A stretch of 42,573 nucleotides of DNA from Bacteroides sp. (GTDB lineage Bacteria; Bacteroidota; Bacteroidia; Bacteroidales; Bacteroidaceae). The stretch covers positions 1-42,573 of the forward strand of contig DXWV01000075.1 of NCBI GenBank assembly GCA_019416685.1, written 5' to 3'. The notes under the pieces were generated by a model. The model saw only the letters and a program-made list of their open reading frames with translations, made no database searches and was not told the origin of the DNA. This document shows positions 8,485 through 17,933 of this stretch, in pieces; the first letter of the stretch is position 1; each line of letters opens with the position of its first letter. Position numbers and translations under genes: made by a program.

Positions 8485-8590
8485 ATCATTTTTTCTGTTT
8501 CTGCCGGTGAAATGGTTGTTAAAGTTAGTTTTTGTTACTCAAGGTTAGTGAAGCACAATATTTGTCGTGCGCGTGCGTTAATAAAGTATT

Positions 8591-9187
8591 ATGATAGAAT
8601 ATGTCAAAGGCGAGATTGCCGAACTTAGTCCGGCAACAGCAATAATCGATTGTAACGGTTTGGGGTATGCCGTGAATATTTCATTAAATACATACTCTGC
8701 AATTCAAGGGAAAAACACTTGTAAACTATATATTTATGAAGCCATTCGCGAAGATGCGTATGTGCTGTATGGCTTTGCTGACAAGCAGGAACGTGAACTC
8801 TTTTTGTTGTTGATCTCTGTATCGGGTATTGGTGGCAATACGGCACGAATGATTCTTTCGGCACTTTCGCCGTCGGAGTTAGTTAACGTTATCAGTACGG
8901 AGAATGCTAATTTGCTGAAGACAGTGAAGGGGATCGGATTAAAAACGGCACAACGTGTGATTGTAGATTTAAAAGACAAAATAAAAACTGCTGCACCTGT
9001 AGCAGGGGGAGGGCAGAGTACTTTGTTGTCTGCCATGAATGCGGAAATACAGGAAGAAGCCGTTGCAGCGTTGACGATGCTTGGGTTTGCTGCGGTTCCC
9101 TCGCAAAAAGTAGTACTTGCCATTTTGAAGGAAGAACCCGATGCTGCTGTAGAACAAGTGATAAAACTGGCCTTGAAGAGATTATGA
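8591..9187 (+). CDS. ruvA: Holliday junction branch migration protein RuvA
   Basis: 198 residues, normal length. Domain I is the OB-fold (1-65, MIEYVKGEIAEL...CNGLGYAV). Domain II holds two helix-hairpin-helix motifs, VSGIGGNTARMIL and VKGIGLKTAQRVIVDLK. A flexible linker follows, and domain III (about 150-198, AVAALTMLGFA) is the RuvB-contact three-helix domain. RuvA tetramers bind the four-way junction and load RuvB. The stop codon overlaps the first ATG assigned to sprA (TTATGAG), and a long palindrome begins 8 bases later. From memory, ruvA next to sprA/sov is also seen in other Bacteroidota. Confidence 0.96.
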   Translation: MIEYVKGEIAELSPATAIIDCNGLGYAVNISLNTYSAIQGKNTCKLYIYEAIREDAYVLYGFADKQERELFLLLISVSGIGGNTARMILSALSPSELVNVISTENANLLKTVKGIGLKTAQRVIVDLKDKIKTAAPVAGGGQSTLLSAMNAEIQEEAVAALTMLGFAAVPSQKVVLAILKEEPDAAVEQVIKLALKRL

Positions 9188-12100
9188 GAATGATGTGCCA
9201 ATATGCCAATGTATCAATGTGCCAATGTGCTGTGCTGTTATATCGCAGACTCATTGGCACATTGGTGCATTGGCGTATTAGCACATTGGTGCATTATTCA
9301 ATTGTCATATTATTCTTATTTTTAGGTAGTTTGCCTGTTGCTGCGCAGATACTGCAACCTATGCCCATTGTTGAGGAAAAGGTAGAGTATGATGCATTGA
9401 CCAACCGCTATTTGATCCGTACCATTGTTGGCGGGCAGGAAATGGAAGTTCCTATCATAATGACTCCCGCTGAGTATTTAGACTGGAGTATGAAACGCTC
9501 CATGCAGAATTACTACCGTCAGCGTAATGACTCCGTGTTTTCTAAGGGAAAAGAGGAGTTTGACTTTACGAATATGAAATTTAATCTTGGTCCGGCTGAA
9601 AAAATATTTGGTCCGGGAGGTGTTCAGATTCGTACTCAGGGGAGTGCGGAACTCAGTTTTGGGGTGAAGTACAACAATGTTCAGAACCCGACTTTACCCG
9701 AAAGTATGCGTAAAACCTGGGGATTTGACTTTGATGAGAAAATTAATATTAATGTCAATGGTAAGGTAGGAGACAAGGTAAACCTTGACATGAATTATAA
9801 TACGGATGCTACTTTTGACTTCGACAGTAAAAAACTGAAACTGAAATATGAGGGCAAAGAGGATGAGATAATAAAACTGCTTGAAGCGGGTAACGTGAGT
9901 ATGACTACCGGCAACTCGTTGATACGTGGTGCTACTTCTTTGTTTGGTGTACGTGCCGATTTACAGTTTGGAAAGTTAAAGTTGCAAACGGTGATCAGCC
10001 AGCAGGAGAGTGAATCAAAAACCGTTAATAGTAAAGGAGGGGCACAGACCATTCCTTTTGATTTCTCAGCAGATGAATATGATGAGAACCGGCACTTCTT
10101 TCTGGCACACTATTTTCGCGATACGTATGACCGTAATATGGCACAATTACCTAATATTCTTTCCGGAGTGAAAATTAACCGGGTTGAGGTTTGGGTAACG
10201 AATAAACGAGGTAATTATGAGAACCCGCGTAATATTGTGGCTTTTACGGATTTAGGAGAGTCTCAAGCCTATATTAGTAAAGGAGCTTCGTGGATCGCAA
10301 TCTCTAAGGACACCCTTCCACCTGCTAATGGTGATAATAATCTTTATCAGCAGATGACAAGCACCTATAGTGCTGCACGTAATATAAGTGCAGTAAATTC
10401 TGTGATAGGATCAATTCCTGGGATGGAAAGTGGCATGAACTATGAAAAGATAGAGACGGCCCGGTTGTTGACTTCCTCGGAGTATACAGTGAATACTACT
10501 TTAGGTTATATCTCTTTAAAACAGACTTTACAATCAGATGAAGTACTTGCTGTAGCTTTTGATTATACCATTAATGGAAAGACCTATCAGGTCGGTGAAT
10601 TTTCATCCGATATCAAGGAAACGTCCGACTGTCTTTTCGTTAAACTGCTAAAAAATACTTCCAACTCTCCGGATGCTGCTTGCTGGGACCTGATGATGAA
10701 GAACGTTTACTCACTGAATGCCTATCAGGTACAGAAAGAAAAATTTACATTAAATATCACTTATCTGAGTGACACTACCGGAGTTTATTTACGTTATATT
10801 CCGGAGGGTAAGATCAATAAGATACCTTTACTTAAAGTAATGAATCTGGATCGCTTGAATAGTAAGAATCAACTCGGAGGTGACGGCTTTTTCGATTTTG
10901 TGGAGGGATATACGGTTAATGCACAGAATGGCCGCATCTTTTTCCCGGTAGTAGAGCCTTTTGGATCGTATCTGGAGAAAAAATTTGATAATCCGAACAT
11001 TGCTAAGAAATATGTTTTCAAGGAATTATATGACTCTACTCTTACCGTAGCGCGTCAGTTGGCTGAGAAGAATAAATTCCGTTTACAAGGTGAATATCGT
11101 GCTTCGTCTGCCAATGAAATACGTCTTGGTTCAATGAATGTGCCACGGGGATCGGTACGTGTTACGGCCGGTGGACGGACACTGACTGAAAATTCCGACT
11201 ATTCGGTCGATTATACAATGGGAGTAGTTACGATCCTCAATCAGAGTATTATTGATGCCGGGACTCCTATCAGTGTAAATCTCGAAAGCAATACGTCTTA
11301 TAATATGCAGCGTAAGACAATGCTGGGATTGAACTTTACGTATGATTTTTCGCCTGATTTCCAGTTCGGAGGTACTGTGATGTATCTGAAAGAGAAGCCG
11401 CTGACTACCAAAGTGGCTATGGGAGACGAACCTATATCGAACACCTTGTGGGGGTTGAATGCCTCCTGGAAACGTGAGAGTCAATGGTTAACTAATATGG
11501 TAGATAAGTTACCGTTTGTGGAGGCTACTGCTCCTTCCAATATTAATCTCGGATTGGAATTTGCTCAGCTTCTTCCGGGACATGGAGGAGGATTGCAGGA
11601 CAATTCTTCTTATATAGATGATTTTGAGAGTGCACAAAGTGGTATCGATTTGCATCAGCCTTTGTATTGGCAGCTCTCTTCTACGCCTTTTAAGGCAACG
11701 GGACCTGATAATCTCGAATTGTTTCCCGAATCGAGATTGTCTGATAGTATTCCCTATGGAAAGAATCGTGCTTTATTGGCATGGTATCATATCGACGGAT
11801 TATTTACGCGCCGTAACTCTTCACTTACTCCGACACACATTAAAAATGACCTCGATCAACTCTCAAATCATTATGTCCGTGAGGTGTACGAATCTGAGTT
11901 GTATCCCAAAAAGGAGCTGAATAATATGGAAGCATCCACTATGTCTATATTGAATGTGGCTTACTACCCTCAGGAACGTGGCCCTTACAATCTGGACAGA
12001 GACCTTGACGAAAATGGTAACTTGCTGGAACCGGAAAAACGGTGGGGAGGTATGATGCGTAAGATTGAAACAACCGATTTTGAGAAGGCTAATATTGAAT

Positions 12101-15100
12101 ATGTTGAATTTTGGTTGCTCGATCCCTTTATTTATGCAGATGGAGATGAACCGGGAGCGGATAATACACGTAGAAAAAATGCCCGAAGTACAACAGAGGG
12201 CGGATATCTGTATCTTAATTTGGGAGATGTATCTGAGGATATCCTGAAAGATGGTAAGAAGTTTTTTGAAAACGGTTTGCCTATTGATGGTGATGAATCA
12301 AAAGTAGACTATACAAACTGGGGGCGTGTTCCTAAAGAGCGTAGCCTTGTATATGCTTTTGATAATACGGCAGGAGCACGTAAAAAACAGGATGTCGGAT
12401 TGAATGGACTTTCAGTAGAAGATGAACGTGCTTATCCTACTTATGTTAAGTATTTGGAAGAAATCCGGCCAAAGTTGAATGCTTCTGTTTTTGAAAAGTT
12501 CTACGAGTCGCCTGCAGGTGATAAATATCATTATTTCCGGGGTTCCGATTACGATGCTGAGGAGAAGAGTATTCTCGAACGTTACAAATATATCAATAAT
12601 ACCGAAGGGAACTCGGCCGCTAATGAAGATTCTCCTGAGGGGTATCCGACGGCTGCTAAGACTTCTCCTGATATAGAAGATATTAATCAGGATAATACAC
12701 TTTCGGAAACAGAAAAATATTTCCAGTATCGTATTCATCTGACTCCTTCTGAATTGAAAGTGGGTACGAACAATATTACCGATAAGCGTGTCACTAAAGT
12801 GAAATTGCGTAACGGCCAAACGGAAGAGGTGACCTGGTATCAGTTTAAAGTGCCTGTGCGCAGCGGTACACCTGTTGGAAGTATCAGAGATTTCAAGTCG
12901 ATACGGTTTATGCGTATGTTCCTTACCGGGTTCTCTAAACCTGTAATTTTGCGTTTTGCTACTCTTGAACTGGTGCGTGGTGATTGGCGTACGTACACAG
13001 ATCCGTTGTACAACCTTCAAAATCCTGCACCTACAGTGACAGGTACTTTGGATGTTTCAACTGTTAATATTGAAGAGAATGGAGATAAGACACCTATTAA
13101 CTATGTGATGCCTCCGGGTATTAGTCGTGTTATTGATCCGGGACAACCACAGTTGCGTCAGCAAAATGAACAGGCTATGAGCTTGAAAGTTGAAAACCTT
13201 GCGCCGGGTGATGCACGCGCTGTTTACAAAAATTCTACGATGGATATGCGCCAGTATCGCCGGTTGAAGATGTTCACTCATGCCGGGGCTTTAACAGGCG
13301 ATGTTACTGACCCTAAAGACGGAGAATTATCTGTTTTCATTCGTCTGGGTTCCGATTATAGTTCTAACTTTTATGAGTATGAAATCCCGTTGAAGCTAAC
13401 TCCGGCAGGCAATTATAATGGAGACTCAGATGTTGATAAACTGATAGTATGGCCTAAAGACAATATGCTGGATATTGCACTTTCTGTGTTTACTGACATA
13501 AAGAAGAAGCGCAACCAAACAAAGAATAATTCGCTTTCGGGGGTAAGTTATGGAAAGATTTATTCTGAATATGACCCCGACAAACCAGCCAATAAGGTAA
13601 GTATCATAGGTAATCCGTCGCTTGCAGAGGTGAAGACGATGATGATTGGTGTGCGCAATAATTCACGTGCCAAGAAGTCGGCAGAAATCTGGGTAAATGA
13701 ATTGCGTCTGTCCGATTTTGACGAAGAGGGTGGCTGGGCTGCACAGGGAAATATGAATGTGCAGTTGTCGGATCTTGGAAGTATCAGTATGGCGGGACAT
13801 GTAGAGACTGCCGGTTTCGGTGGACTGGAACAGAGTGTAAGCGAACGTCGCCTGGATGATTATTATCAATATCAGTTTACTACTACGTTTGAGTTGGGAC
13901 GTTTTTTTCCGAAGGCTGTGAAACTTACCGCTCCGGTCTATTTTTCATATTCCCGTGAAAAGACTTCTCCCAAATATAATCCGTTGGATCAGGATATGCT
14001 GTTGAAAGATGCGCTGGATGCTTTGTCTACAAATGCCGAACGGGATTCATTACGTAATATCGCTAATACGATAACGACCTATAAGAATTTTAGTTTGAGT
14101 AATATGCGTGTGGGAGTTACCAGTAAGAATCCGATGCCTTATGATCCGGGGAACTTCACAATGAGCTATAGTCGCACGAACAGACATAATCAGGGTAGTA
14201 CCACTGTCTATGAGAACGAAACGGACTGGCGGGGGGCACTCTCTTACAATTATGCTCCTGTATATAAAGCCTGGGAACCGTTCAAAGGACTGAAGAGTAA
14301 ATCAAAATGGATGAAGTTCGTTAAAGAACTCAATTTGAGCTATCTGCCGCAGAATATCTCTTTCAATACGGACATGAACCGCCATTATTATGAACTTCAG
14401 TTGCGTGATATGGAGAACCTGAGTGATCCGGCAGAAATACCAGTGAGTGTGGCAAAGGATTTTCTTTGGAATCGTGACTTCTCTTTGCGTTGGGATCTGA
14501 CTAAAAATCTTCGTATGAACTTCACATCAGCTACTCATGCTGAAATAGAAGAACCCTACGGAGTGGTGAACAGAACGCTTGATCCGGATGAATATGAAGC
14601 GAAGAAAGATACAATACGGCGTAGTCTGCTTAGTTTCGGACGTCCGATTGATTATCAACAGACATTTAATGCTACGTATAAATTGCCGTTTGATAAGTTC
14701 CCTGTTACAGACTGGATGACAGCAGATACGCGTTTTAATTCTTCTTATAGCTGGGATCGTGGTGTTTCTCTATCTGATGGACAAGAAATGGGTAATACAA
14801 TTGCAAACCAACGGACTTTTGATGTGAATGGGCGTCTCAATCTGGAGACTCTATATAATAAGGTACCTTTTCTTAAAGAGACTAACCGCCGTTTTGCTAC
14901 TACCTCTTCGACGCGTCGTCCCGATAGTCGTCAGAAAGCAAAGCCTAAACGGTATGAGAAAGAGATACAGTTGAAGAAAGATACCACTATAACCGTTCGT
15001 CACAGTTTAGGTTCGAAAAAGCCTAAGGTTTCAGCACTGACGGTTGATGGTGATCGCTATCCTATCCGCTATAAGGTGATAGATGCTAACACGATTCGTA

Positions 15101-16575
15101 TTGAAACCAGAGACAGTGTCCGGGTGAAACTGACGGCTATCCAAGGGCCGAAACCGGAGGATAATCCCTGGTATAAAATAGCACAATCGGCAGCACGTGT
15201 TGCTATGATGGTACGTAATGTAAGCATTACGTATAAGAATACGTATGCTATGACTCTGCCGGGTTTCCAGCCCGAGATAGGAGATATGCTTGGGCAAACG
15301 AGAGGTGGTTCCGGTTTCGCACCCGGTCTTGATTTTGCTTTTGGTATGACAGGTGGTGATTATATTGATAAGGCAATCCGGAATAACTGGCTTATTCAGG
15401 ATAACTCTAATATAGAGCCTGCCACGACTAATGCTCAGGAGGATCTGCAGATACGCATGACACTGGAGCCTCTGCGTGATTTGAAGATAGACCTTAATGC
15501 AGGGCGTACGCGTAATGACTCTCGTTCCATACAATTTATGTACGATGGAATGCCTGAAGTGCAGAGTGGTAACTTTAATATGACTGTCATAACGATTGGT
15601 AGTTCCTTTGAACGTCATAATCCGTCCAATGGGTATTCCTCGTCTTCTTTCACTCGCTTTTTAGGAAATCTGGATGTGATTCAAAAGAGGGTAGAACAAC
15701 TCTATCAAGGTGTTTCCCTTCCGGGAATGGAGCATTATCCACAGACCTTTAATAGTGTTAGCAAATACAATTCGAGTGTGATGATACCTGCCTTCCTGGC
15801 GGCCTATACGGGTAGGGATGCAGGTAAAAGTTCGCTGGATATTTTCCCGGGAATACTTTCGATGATGCCTAACTGGCGTATAACTTATAGCGGCCTGAGT
15901 AAACTTGAATTTTTCAAGAAGTACTTCAAGAGTGTAACACTGACACATGGTTACCGTAGTACTTATAGTGTGGGTAGTTATAGTACTTTCCAGAGTTTCC
16001 ATAGTTATATGGGCGATCTGGGATTTGTGGATGATGTACAAACAGGTATCCCTGTTCCTTCATCTATATACGATGTTTCAGCTGTTTCTATCAATGAGCA
16101 ATTCTCTCCTTTATTTGGGGTGGATGTTACTTTTAAAAATGGTATCACTACCAAAGTGGAGTACAAGACTACACGTATTCTGAATCTTAGCCTTGCTGCC
16201 AATCAGGTAGTAGAGAGTGGAACGAAGGATTTTGTGGTAGGTATGGGTTATAAGATTATGGGATTGGAACTCTTCCCCGGACGTAATACAAAGAACTCTA
16301 AGAATAAAATAAGTAATGACCTTGCTTTGCGTGCGGATGTATCCTTCCGTAATCAGTTTGCACTTTGCCGGGATATTCAGCAAGTCACTACGCAGGCTAC
16401 CAGTGGTAACAAAGCACTCAAGATATCTTTCTCTGCAGATTATACGCTCAGCCGCTTACTTAGTGTGAGTCTCTATTATGACCGTCAGAAGAATACCCCG
16501 CTTGTGTCTGCTTCCTCCTATCCGGTGACCAGTGCTGACTTCGGTATGCGTCTGAAGTTTTCACTTACGCGATAG
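9184..16575 (+). CDS. sprA: Giant outer-membrane protein SprA/Sov (type IX secretion translocon family)
   Basis: 2463 residues, typical of SprA/Sov. In Flavobacterium and Porphyromonas this family forms the very large single-chain beta-barrel translocon of type IX secretion. Family-like blocks include EVPIIMTPAEYLDW near the N terminus, repeated FDFDEKININVNGKVGDKVNLDMNY-type strands, YIDDFESAQSGIDL, EIWVNELRLSDF and many alternating aromatic strands to the C terminus. The hydrophobic signal core (HYSIVILFLFLGSLPVAAQ) begins only at about residue 37. The first 35 codons coincide with palindrome family B, so a GTG at 9289 (2428 residues, short n-region) is a credible true start. The coordinates given use the ATG at 9184, which overlaps the ruvA stop. 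No other type IX genes are in the window, so the secretion role here is inferred from family only. Confidence 0.92.
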   Translation: MRMMCQYANVSMCQCAVLLYRRLIGTLVHWRISTLVHYSIVILFLFLGSLPVAAQILQPMPIVEEKVEYDALTNRYLIRTIVGGQEMEVPIIMTPAEYLDWSMKRSMQNYYRQRNDSVFSKGKEEFDFTNMKFNLGPAEKIFGPGGVQIRTQGSAELSFGVKYNNVQNPTLPESMRKTWGFDFDEKININVNGKVGDKVNLDMNYNTDATFDFDSKKLKLKYEGKEDEIIKLLEAGNVSMTTGNSLIRGATSLFGVRADLQFGKLKLQTVISQQESESKTVNSKGGAQTIPFDFSADEYDENRHFFLAHYFRDTYDRNMAQLPNILSGVKINRVEVWVTNKRGNYENPRNIVAFTDLGESQAYISKGASWIAISKDTLPPANGDNNLYQQMTSTYSAARNISAVNSVIGSIPGMESGMNYEKIETARLLTSSEYTVNTTLGYISLKQTLQSDEVLAVAFDYTINGKTYQVGEFSSDIKETSDCLFVKLLKNTSNSPDAACWDLMMKNVYSLNAYQVQKEKFTLNITYLSDTTGVYLRYIPEGKINKIPLLKVMNLDRLNSKNQLGGDGFFDFVEGYTVNAQNGRIFFPVVEPFGSYLEKKFDNPNIAKKYVFKELYDSTLTVARQLAEKNKFRLQGEYRASSANEIRLGSMNVPRGSVRVTAGGRTLTENSDYSVDYTMGVVTILNQSIIDAGTPISVNLESNTSYNMQRKTMLGLNFTYDFSPDFQFGGTVMYLKEKPLTTKVAMGDEPISNTLWGLNASWKRESQWLTNMVDKLPFVEATAPSNINLGLEFAQLLPGHGGGLQDNSSYIDDFESAQSGIDLHQPLYWQLSSTPFKATGPDNLELFPESRLSDSIPYGKNRALLAWYHIDGLFTRRNSSLTPTHIKNDLDQLSNHYVREVYESELYPKKELNNMEASTMSILNVAYYPQERGPYNLDRDLDENGNLLEPEKRWGGMMRKIETTDFEKANIEYVEFWLLDPFIYADGDEPGADNTRRKNARSTTEGGYLYLNLGDVSEDILKDGKKFFENGLPIDGDESKVDYTNWGRVPKERSLVYAFDNTAGARKKQDVGLNGLSVEDERAYPTYVKYLEEIRPKLNASVFEKFYESPAGDKYHYFRGSDYDAEEKSILERYKYINNTEGNSAANEDSPEGYPTAAKTSPDIEDINQDNTLSETEKYFQYRIHLTPSELKVGTNNITDKRVTKVKLRNGQTEEVTWYQFKVPVRSGTPVGSIRDFKSIRFMRMFLTGFSKPVILRFATLELVRGDWRTYTDPLYNLQNPAPTVTGTLDVSTVNIEENGDKTPINYVMPPGISRVIDPGQPQLRQQNEQAMSLKVENLAPGDARAVYKNSTMDMRQYRRLKMFTHAGALTGDVTDPKDGELSVFIRLGSDYSSNFYEYEIPLKLTPAGNYNGDSDVDKLIVWPKDNMLDIALSVFTDIKKKRNQTKNNSLSGVSYGKIYSEYDPDKPANKVSIIGNPSLAEVKTMMIGVRNNSRAKKSAEIWVNELRLSDFDEEGGWAAQGNMNVQLSDLGSISMAGHVETAGFGGLEQSVSERRLDDYYQYQFTTTFELGRFFPKAVKLTAPVYFSYSREKTSPKYNPLDQDMLLKDALDALSTNAERDSLRNIANTITTYKNFSLSNMRVGVTSKNPMPYDPGNFTMSYSRTNRHNQGSTTVYENETDWRGALSYNYAPVYKAWEPFKGLKSKSKWMKFVKELNLSYLPQNISFNTDMNRHYYELQLRDMENLSDPAEIPVSVAKDFLWNRDFSLRWDLTKNLRMNFTSATHAEIEEPYGVVNRTLDPDEYEAKKDTIRRSLLSFGRPIDYQQTFNATYKLPFDKFPVTDWMTADTRFNSSYSWDRGVSLSDGQEMGNTIANQRTFDVNGRLNLETLYNKVPFLKETNRRFATTSSTRRPDSRQKAKPKRYEKEIQLKKDTTITVRHSLGSKKPKVSALTVDGDRYPIRYKVIDANTIRIETRDSVRVKLTAIQGPKPEDNPWYKIAQSAARVAMMVRNVSITYKNTYAMTLPGFQPEIGDMLGQTRGGSGFAPGLDFAFGMTGGDYIDKAIRNNWLIQDNSNIEPATTNAQEDLQIRMTLEPLRDLKIDLNAGRTRNDSRSIQFMYDGMPEVQSGNFNMTVITIGSSFERHNPSNGYSSSSFTRFLGNLDVIQKRVEQLYQGVSLPGMEHYPQTFNSVSKYNSSVMIPAFLAAYTGRDAGKSSLDIFPGILSMMPNWRITYSGLSKLEFFKKYFKSVTLTHGYRSTYSVGSYSTFQSFHSYMGDLGFVDDVQTGIPVPSSIYDVSAVSINEQFSPLFGVDVTFKNGITTKVEYKTTRILNLSLAANQVVESGTKDFVVGMGYKIMGLELFPGRNTKNSKNKISNDLALRADVSFRNQFALCRDIQQVTTQATSGNKALKISFSADYTLSRLLSVSLYYDRQKNTPLVSASSYPVTSADFGMRLKFSLTR
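9195..9284. repeat. Palindromic repeat, family B, at the ruvA-sprA junction
   Basis: Arms of 33 bases (9195-9227 and 9252-9284) are built from the word (A)TGTGCCAATATGCC. They pair with only four mismatches, all C/T changes, and enclose a 24-base loop. It follows the ruvA stop at once and lies inside the nominal N-terminal codons of sprA. Its role could be 3' stabilisation or termination between ruvA and sprA. Confidence 0.75.
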
Positions 16576-16602
16576 TATTTTCTGATACGTCTTGAAAATC
16601 AT

Positions 16603-16610
16603 TACCTTTG
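16603..16610 (+). promoter_or_regulatory. -7 box for the 332-residue protein gene
   Basis: TACCTTTG matches TAnnTTTG. TTTC/TTTT sits 20-21 bases upstream (16578-16582), close to the -33 element. The transcript would start about 10 bases before the ATG at 16627, so the ATG at 16636 or 16660 may be the one used. Confidence 0.5.
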
Positions 16611-16626
16611 TCTACGTAAATAATAA

Positions 16627-17625
16627 ATGTATAGTATGATAAAAAATAAAAAGATACCAATGTCTTCATGGCTCCGGAGCCATTCCCGTACAAGGGTTAC
16701 CTCTACTGATGGGTGGTATCTGCGATTTGCCGATGAACTTTTTTCACTGATTGCCTCTTCCCGGTTGTATGCTGATAAATCATCGGAAAATGTACAAAAT
16801 GCAGCTGTCCTGCTTACTTTATATTTAGAAGATAGTATTGCGAATGATGGTGGCTGGAGACGTTTTCGTGATTTATGTTATAAGTTATATGGTCGTAATC
16901 TTCCTTTCTATGAAATTCCGGATGATTATGTCTTTGACGAAATAAATGAAGTAGATATTGCCTTTGTGCTGTGGAAGCTTAACTCCAGTGATGATTATGA
17001 CGCGATTATAGCCAATCCTTTTGATGAAAAAATATTGGAATTGGCAAGTGATGTGTATGGGGCAATGGATGTTGTATTTGAACAAGCGCCTATTTGTGAA
17101 ATTCCCTCCTGTGACTGGGTATTGCCTTCTGAACAATTGTTGAAGGAAAGGACGGAAATACCTTCTATACAGACAGATACAGTCTTGCCGGAAAGTGTGA
17201 AATTGTTTCTGACCGCTACGGATGGAGAGCAACTTATGTATTTCCCGCATTATGAACAGATGGAGGCTTTTTTTGTGGAACATTTGCACTGGAGTCGGAC
17301 AGATATACCGAATAAGCTGGATGCGGAGTTTGGCAATACGGTTGTTTTTGCCAACCCCAAAGGAATTCTCGTAGCACCTGGTGTGGCATGGTTCTTTTGT
17401 GATAAGCGTAATGAAGTGGCATATGATAAGGAAATGGCTGTAAAAGAAGGCTACAAATTGTTTACGGATAAAGGTTATTGCCCGTTTGATTTGTTGAAAT
17501 ATGGTGTAGAACAGAATTTGTTCCCTGATGTCCGGCTGCCGTTTGAGAATGGAAAAGAAATATTAGGAAAGAACTGGGATTTTATTGCCCGTTACTTTCT
17601 GGGTGAATATTATGAAGGAACCTAA
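16627..17625 (+). CDS. Conserved-looking cytosolic protein of unknown function (resembles DUF3843)
   Basis: 332 residues, no signal peptide and no membrane segment. Helical in appearance and acidic, with aromatic-rich stretches. The N-terminal part (MSSWLRSHSR...TDGWYLRFADEL, then AVLLTLYLEDSI and LYGRNLPFYEI) reminds me of the Bacteroides DUF3843 family. This is from memory and not certain. No catalytic motif is recognisable. It has its own -7 box in the sprA-proximal gap, 27 bases after sprA, and is followed 2 bases later by a tiny basic ORF. Function cannot be stated. Confidence 0.7.
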   Translation: MYSMIKNKKIPMSSWLRSHSRTRVTSTDGWYLRFADELFSLIASSRLYADKSSENVQNAAVLLTLYLEDSIANDGGWRRFRDLCYKLYGRNLPFYEIPDDYVFDEINEVDIAFVLWKLNSSDDYDAIIANPFDEKILELASDVYGAMDVVFEQAPICEIPSCDWVLPSEQLLKERTEIPSIQTDTVLPESVKLFLTATDGEQLMYFPHYEQMEAFFVEHLHWSRTDIPNKLDAEFGNTVVFANPKGILVAPGVAWFFCDKRNEVAYDKEMAVKEGYKLFTDKGYCPFDLLKYGVEQNLFPDVRLPFENGKEILGKNWDFIARYFLGEYYEGT

Positions 17626-17627
17626 TT

Positions 17628-17765
17628 ATGATGATAAGAAATAATAATACCCGTTCAGGTGTTTCCCGCTCTAAAAGTAGTGAAAAAGCAAAGCCTACCG
17701 GGAAACGAATTGGAAAGTCAAAACCAGCTAAGGCGAACAATCAACTGAATAGACGGGTGAAATAA
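17628..17765 (+). CDS. Tiny basic protein, 45 residues
   Basis: Starts ATGATG 2 bases after the stop of the preceding gene, a spacing typical of co-translation. The product has about a third Lys/Arg and many Ser and Asn, and lacks hydrophobic segments (MMIRNNNTRSGVSRSKSSEK at its start, NQLNRRVK at its end). Such composition suits a disordered nucleic-acid-binding peptide. It is too short for motif evidence, so coding status rests on spacing, start codons and composition. A stem-loop follows 27 bases later. Confidence 0.45.
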   Translation: MMIRNNNTRSGVSRSKSSEKAKPTGKRIGKSKPAKANNQLNRRVK

Positions 17766-17792
17766 TTGTACTAATCAGAGGCTGTCAAAAGC

Positions 17793-17823
17793 CTTCTAAA
17801 GCTCCAATATGTAGCTTTAGAAG
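17793..17823. terminator. Stem-loop between convergent genes
   Basis: Perfect 11-base arms (CTTCTAAAGCT) with a 9-base loop, located 27 bases after the tiny ORF. It lacks a T-run. It probably ends the rightward transcript. Confidence 0.5.
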
Positions 17824-17824
17824 C

Positions 17825-17886
17825 ACAGATTAATGCTAATGGGTGCAGATACGATTTTATATTTGCGTAGATTGGCATTAATCTGT
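17825..17886. repeat. ACAGATTAAT palindrome between convergent genes
   Basis: Arms of 16 bases (17825-17840 and 17871-17886; one mismatch) enclose a 30-base loop. The word ACAGATTAAT/ATTAATCTGT recurs in the palindrome at 23511-23606 and resembles the inner arms of family D. It may act as a bidirectional 3' structure for the genes ending at 17765 and 17934. Confidence 0.6.
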
Positions 17887-17933
17887 GTTTTTATGATGAC
17901 TAATTTTATCTTTAACACAGCCCTTATTATTAT

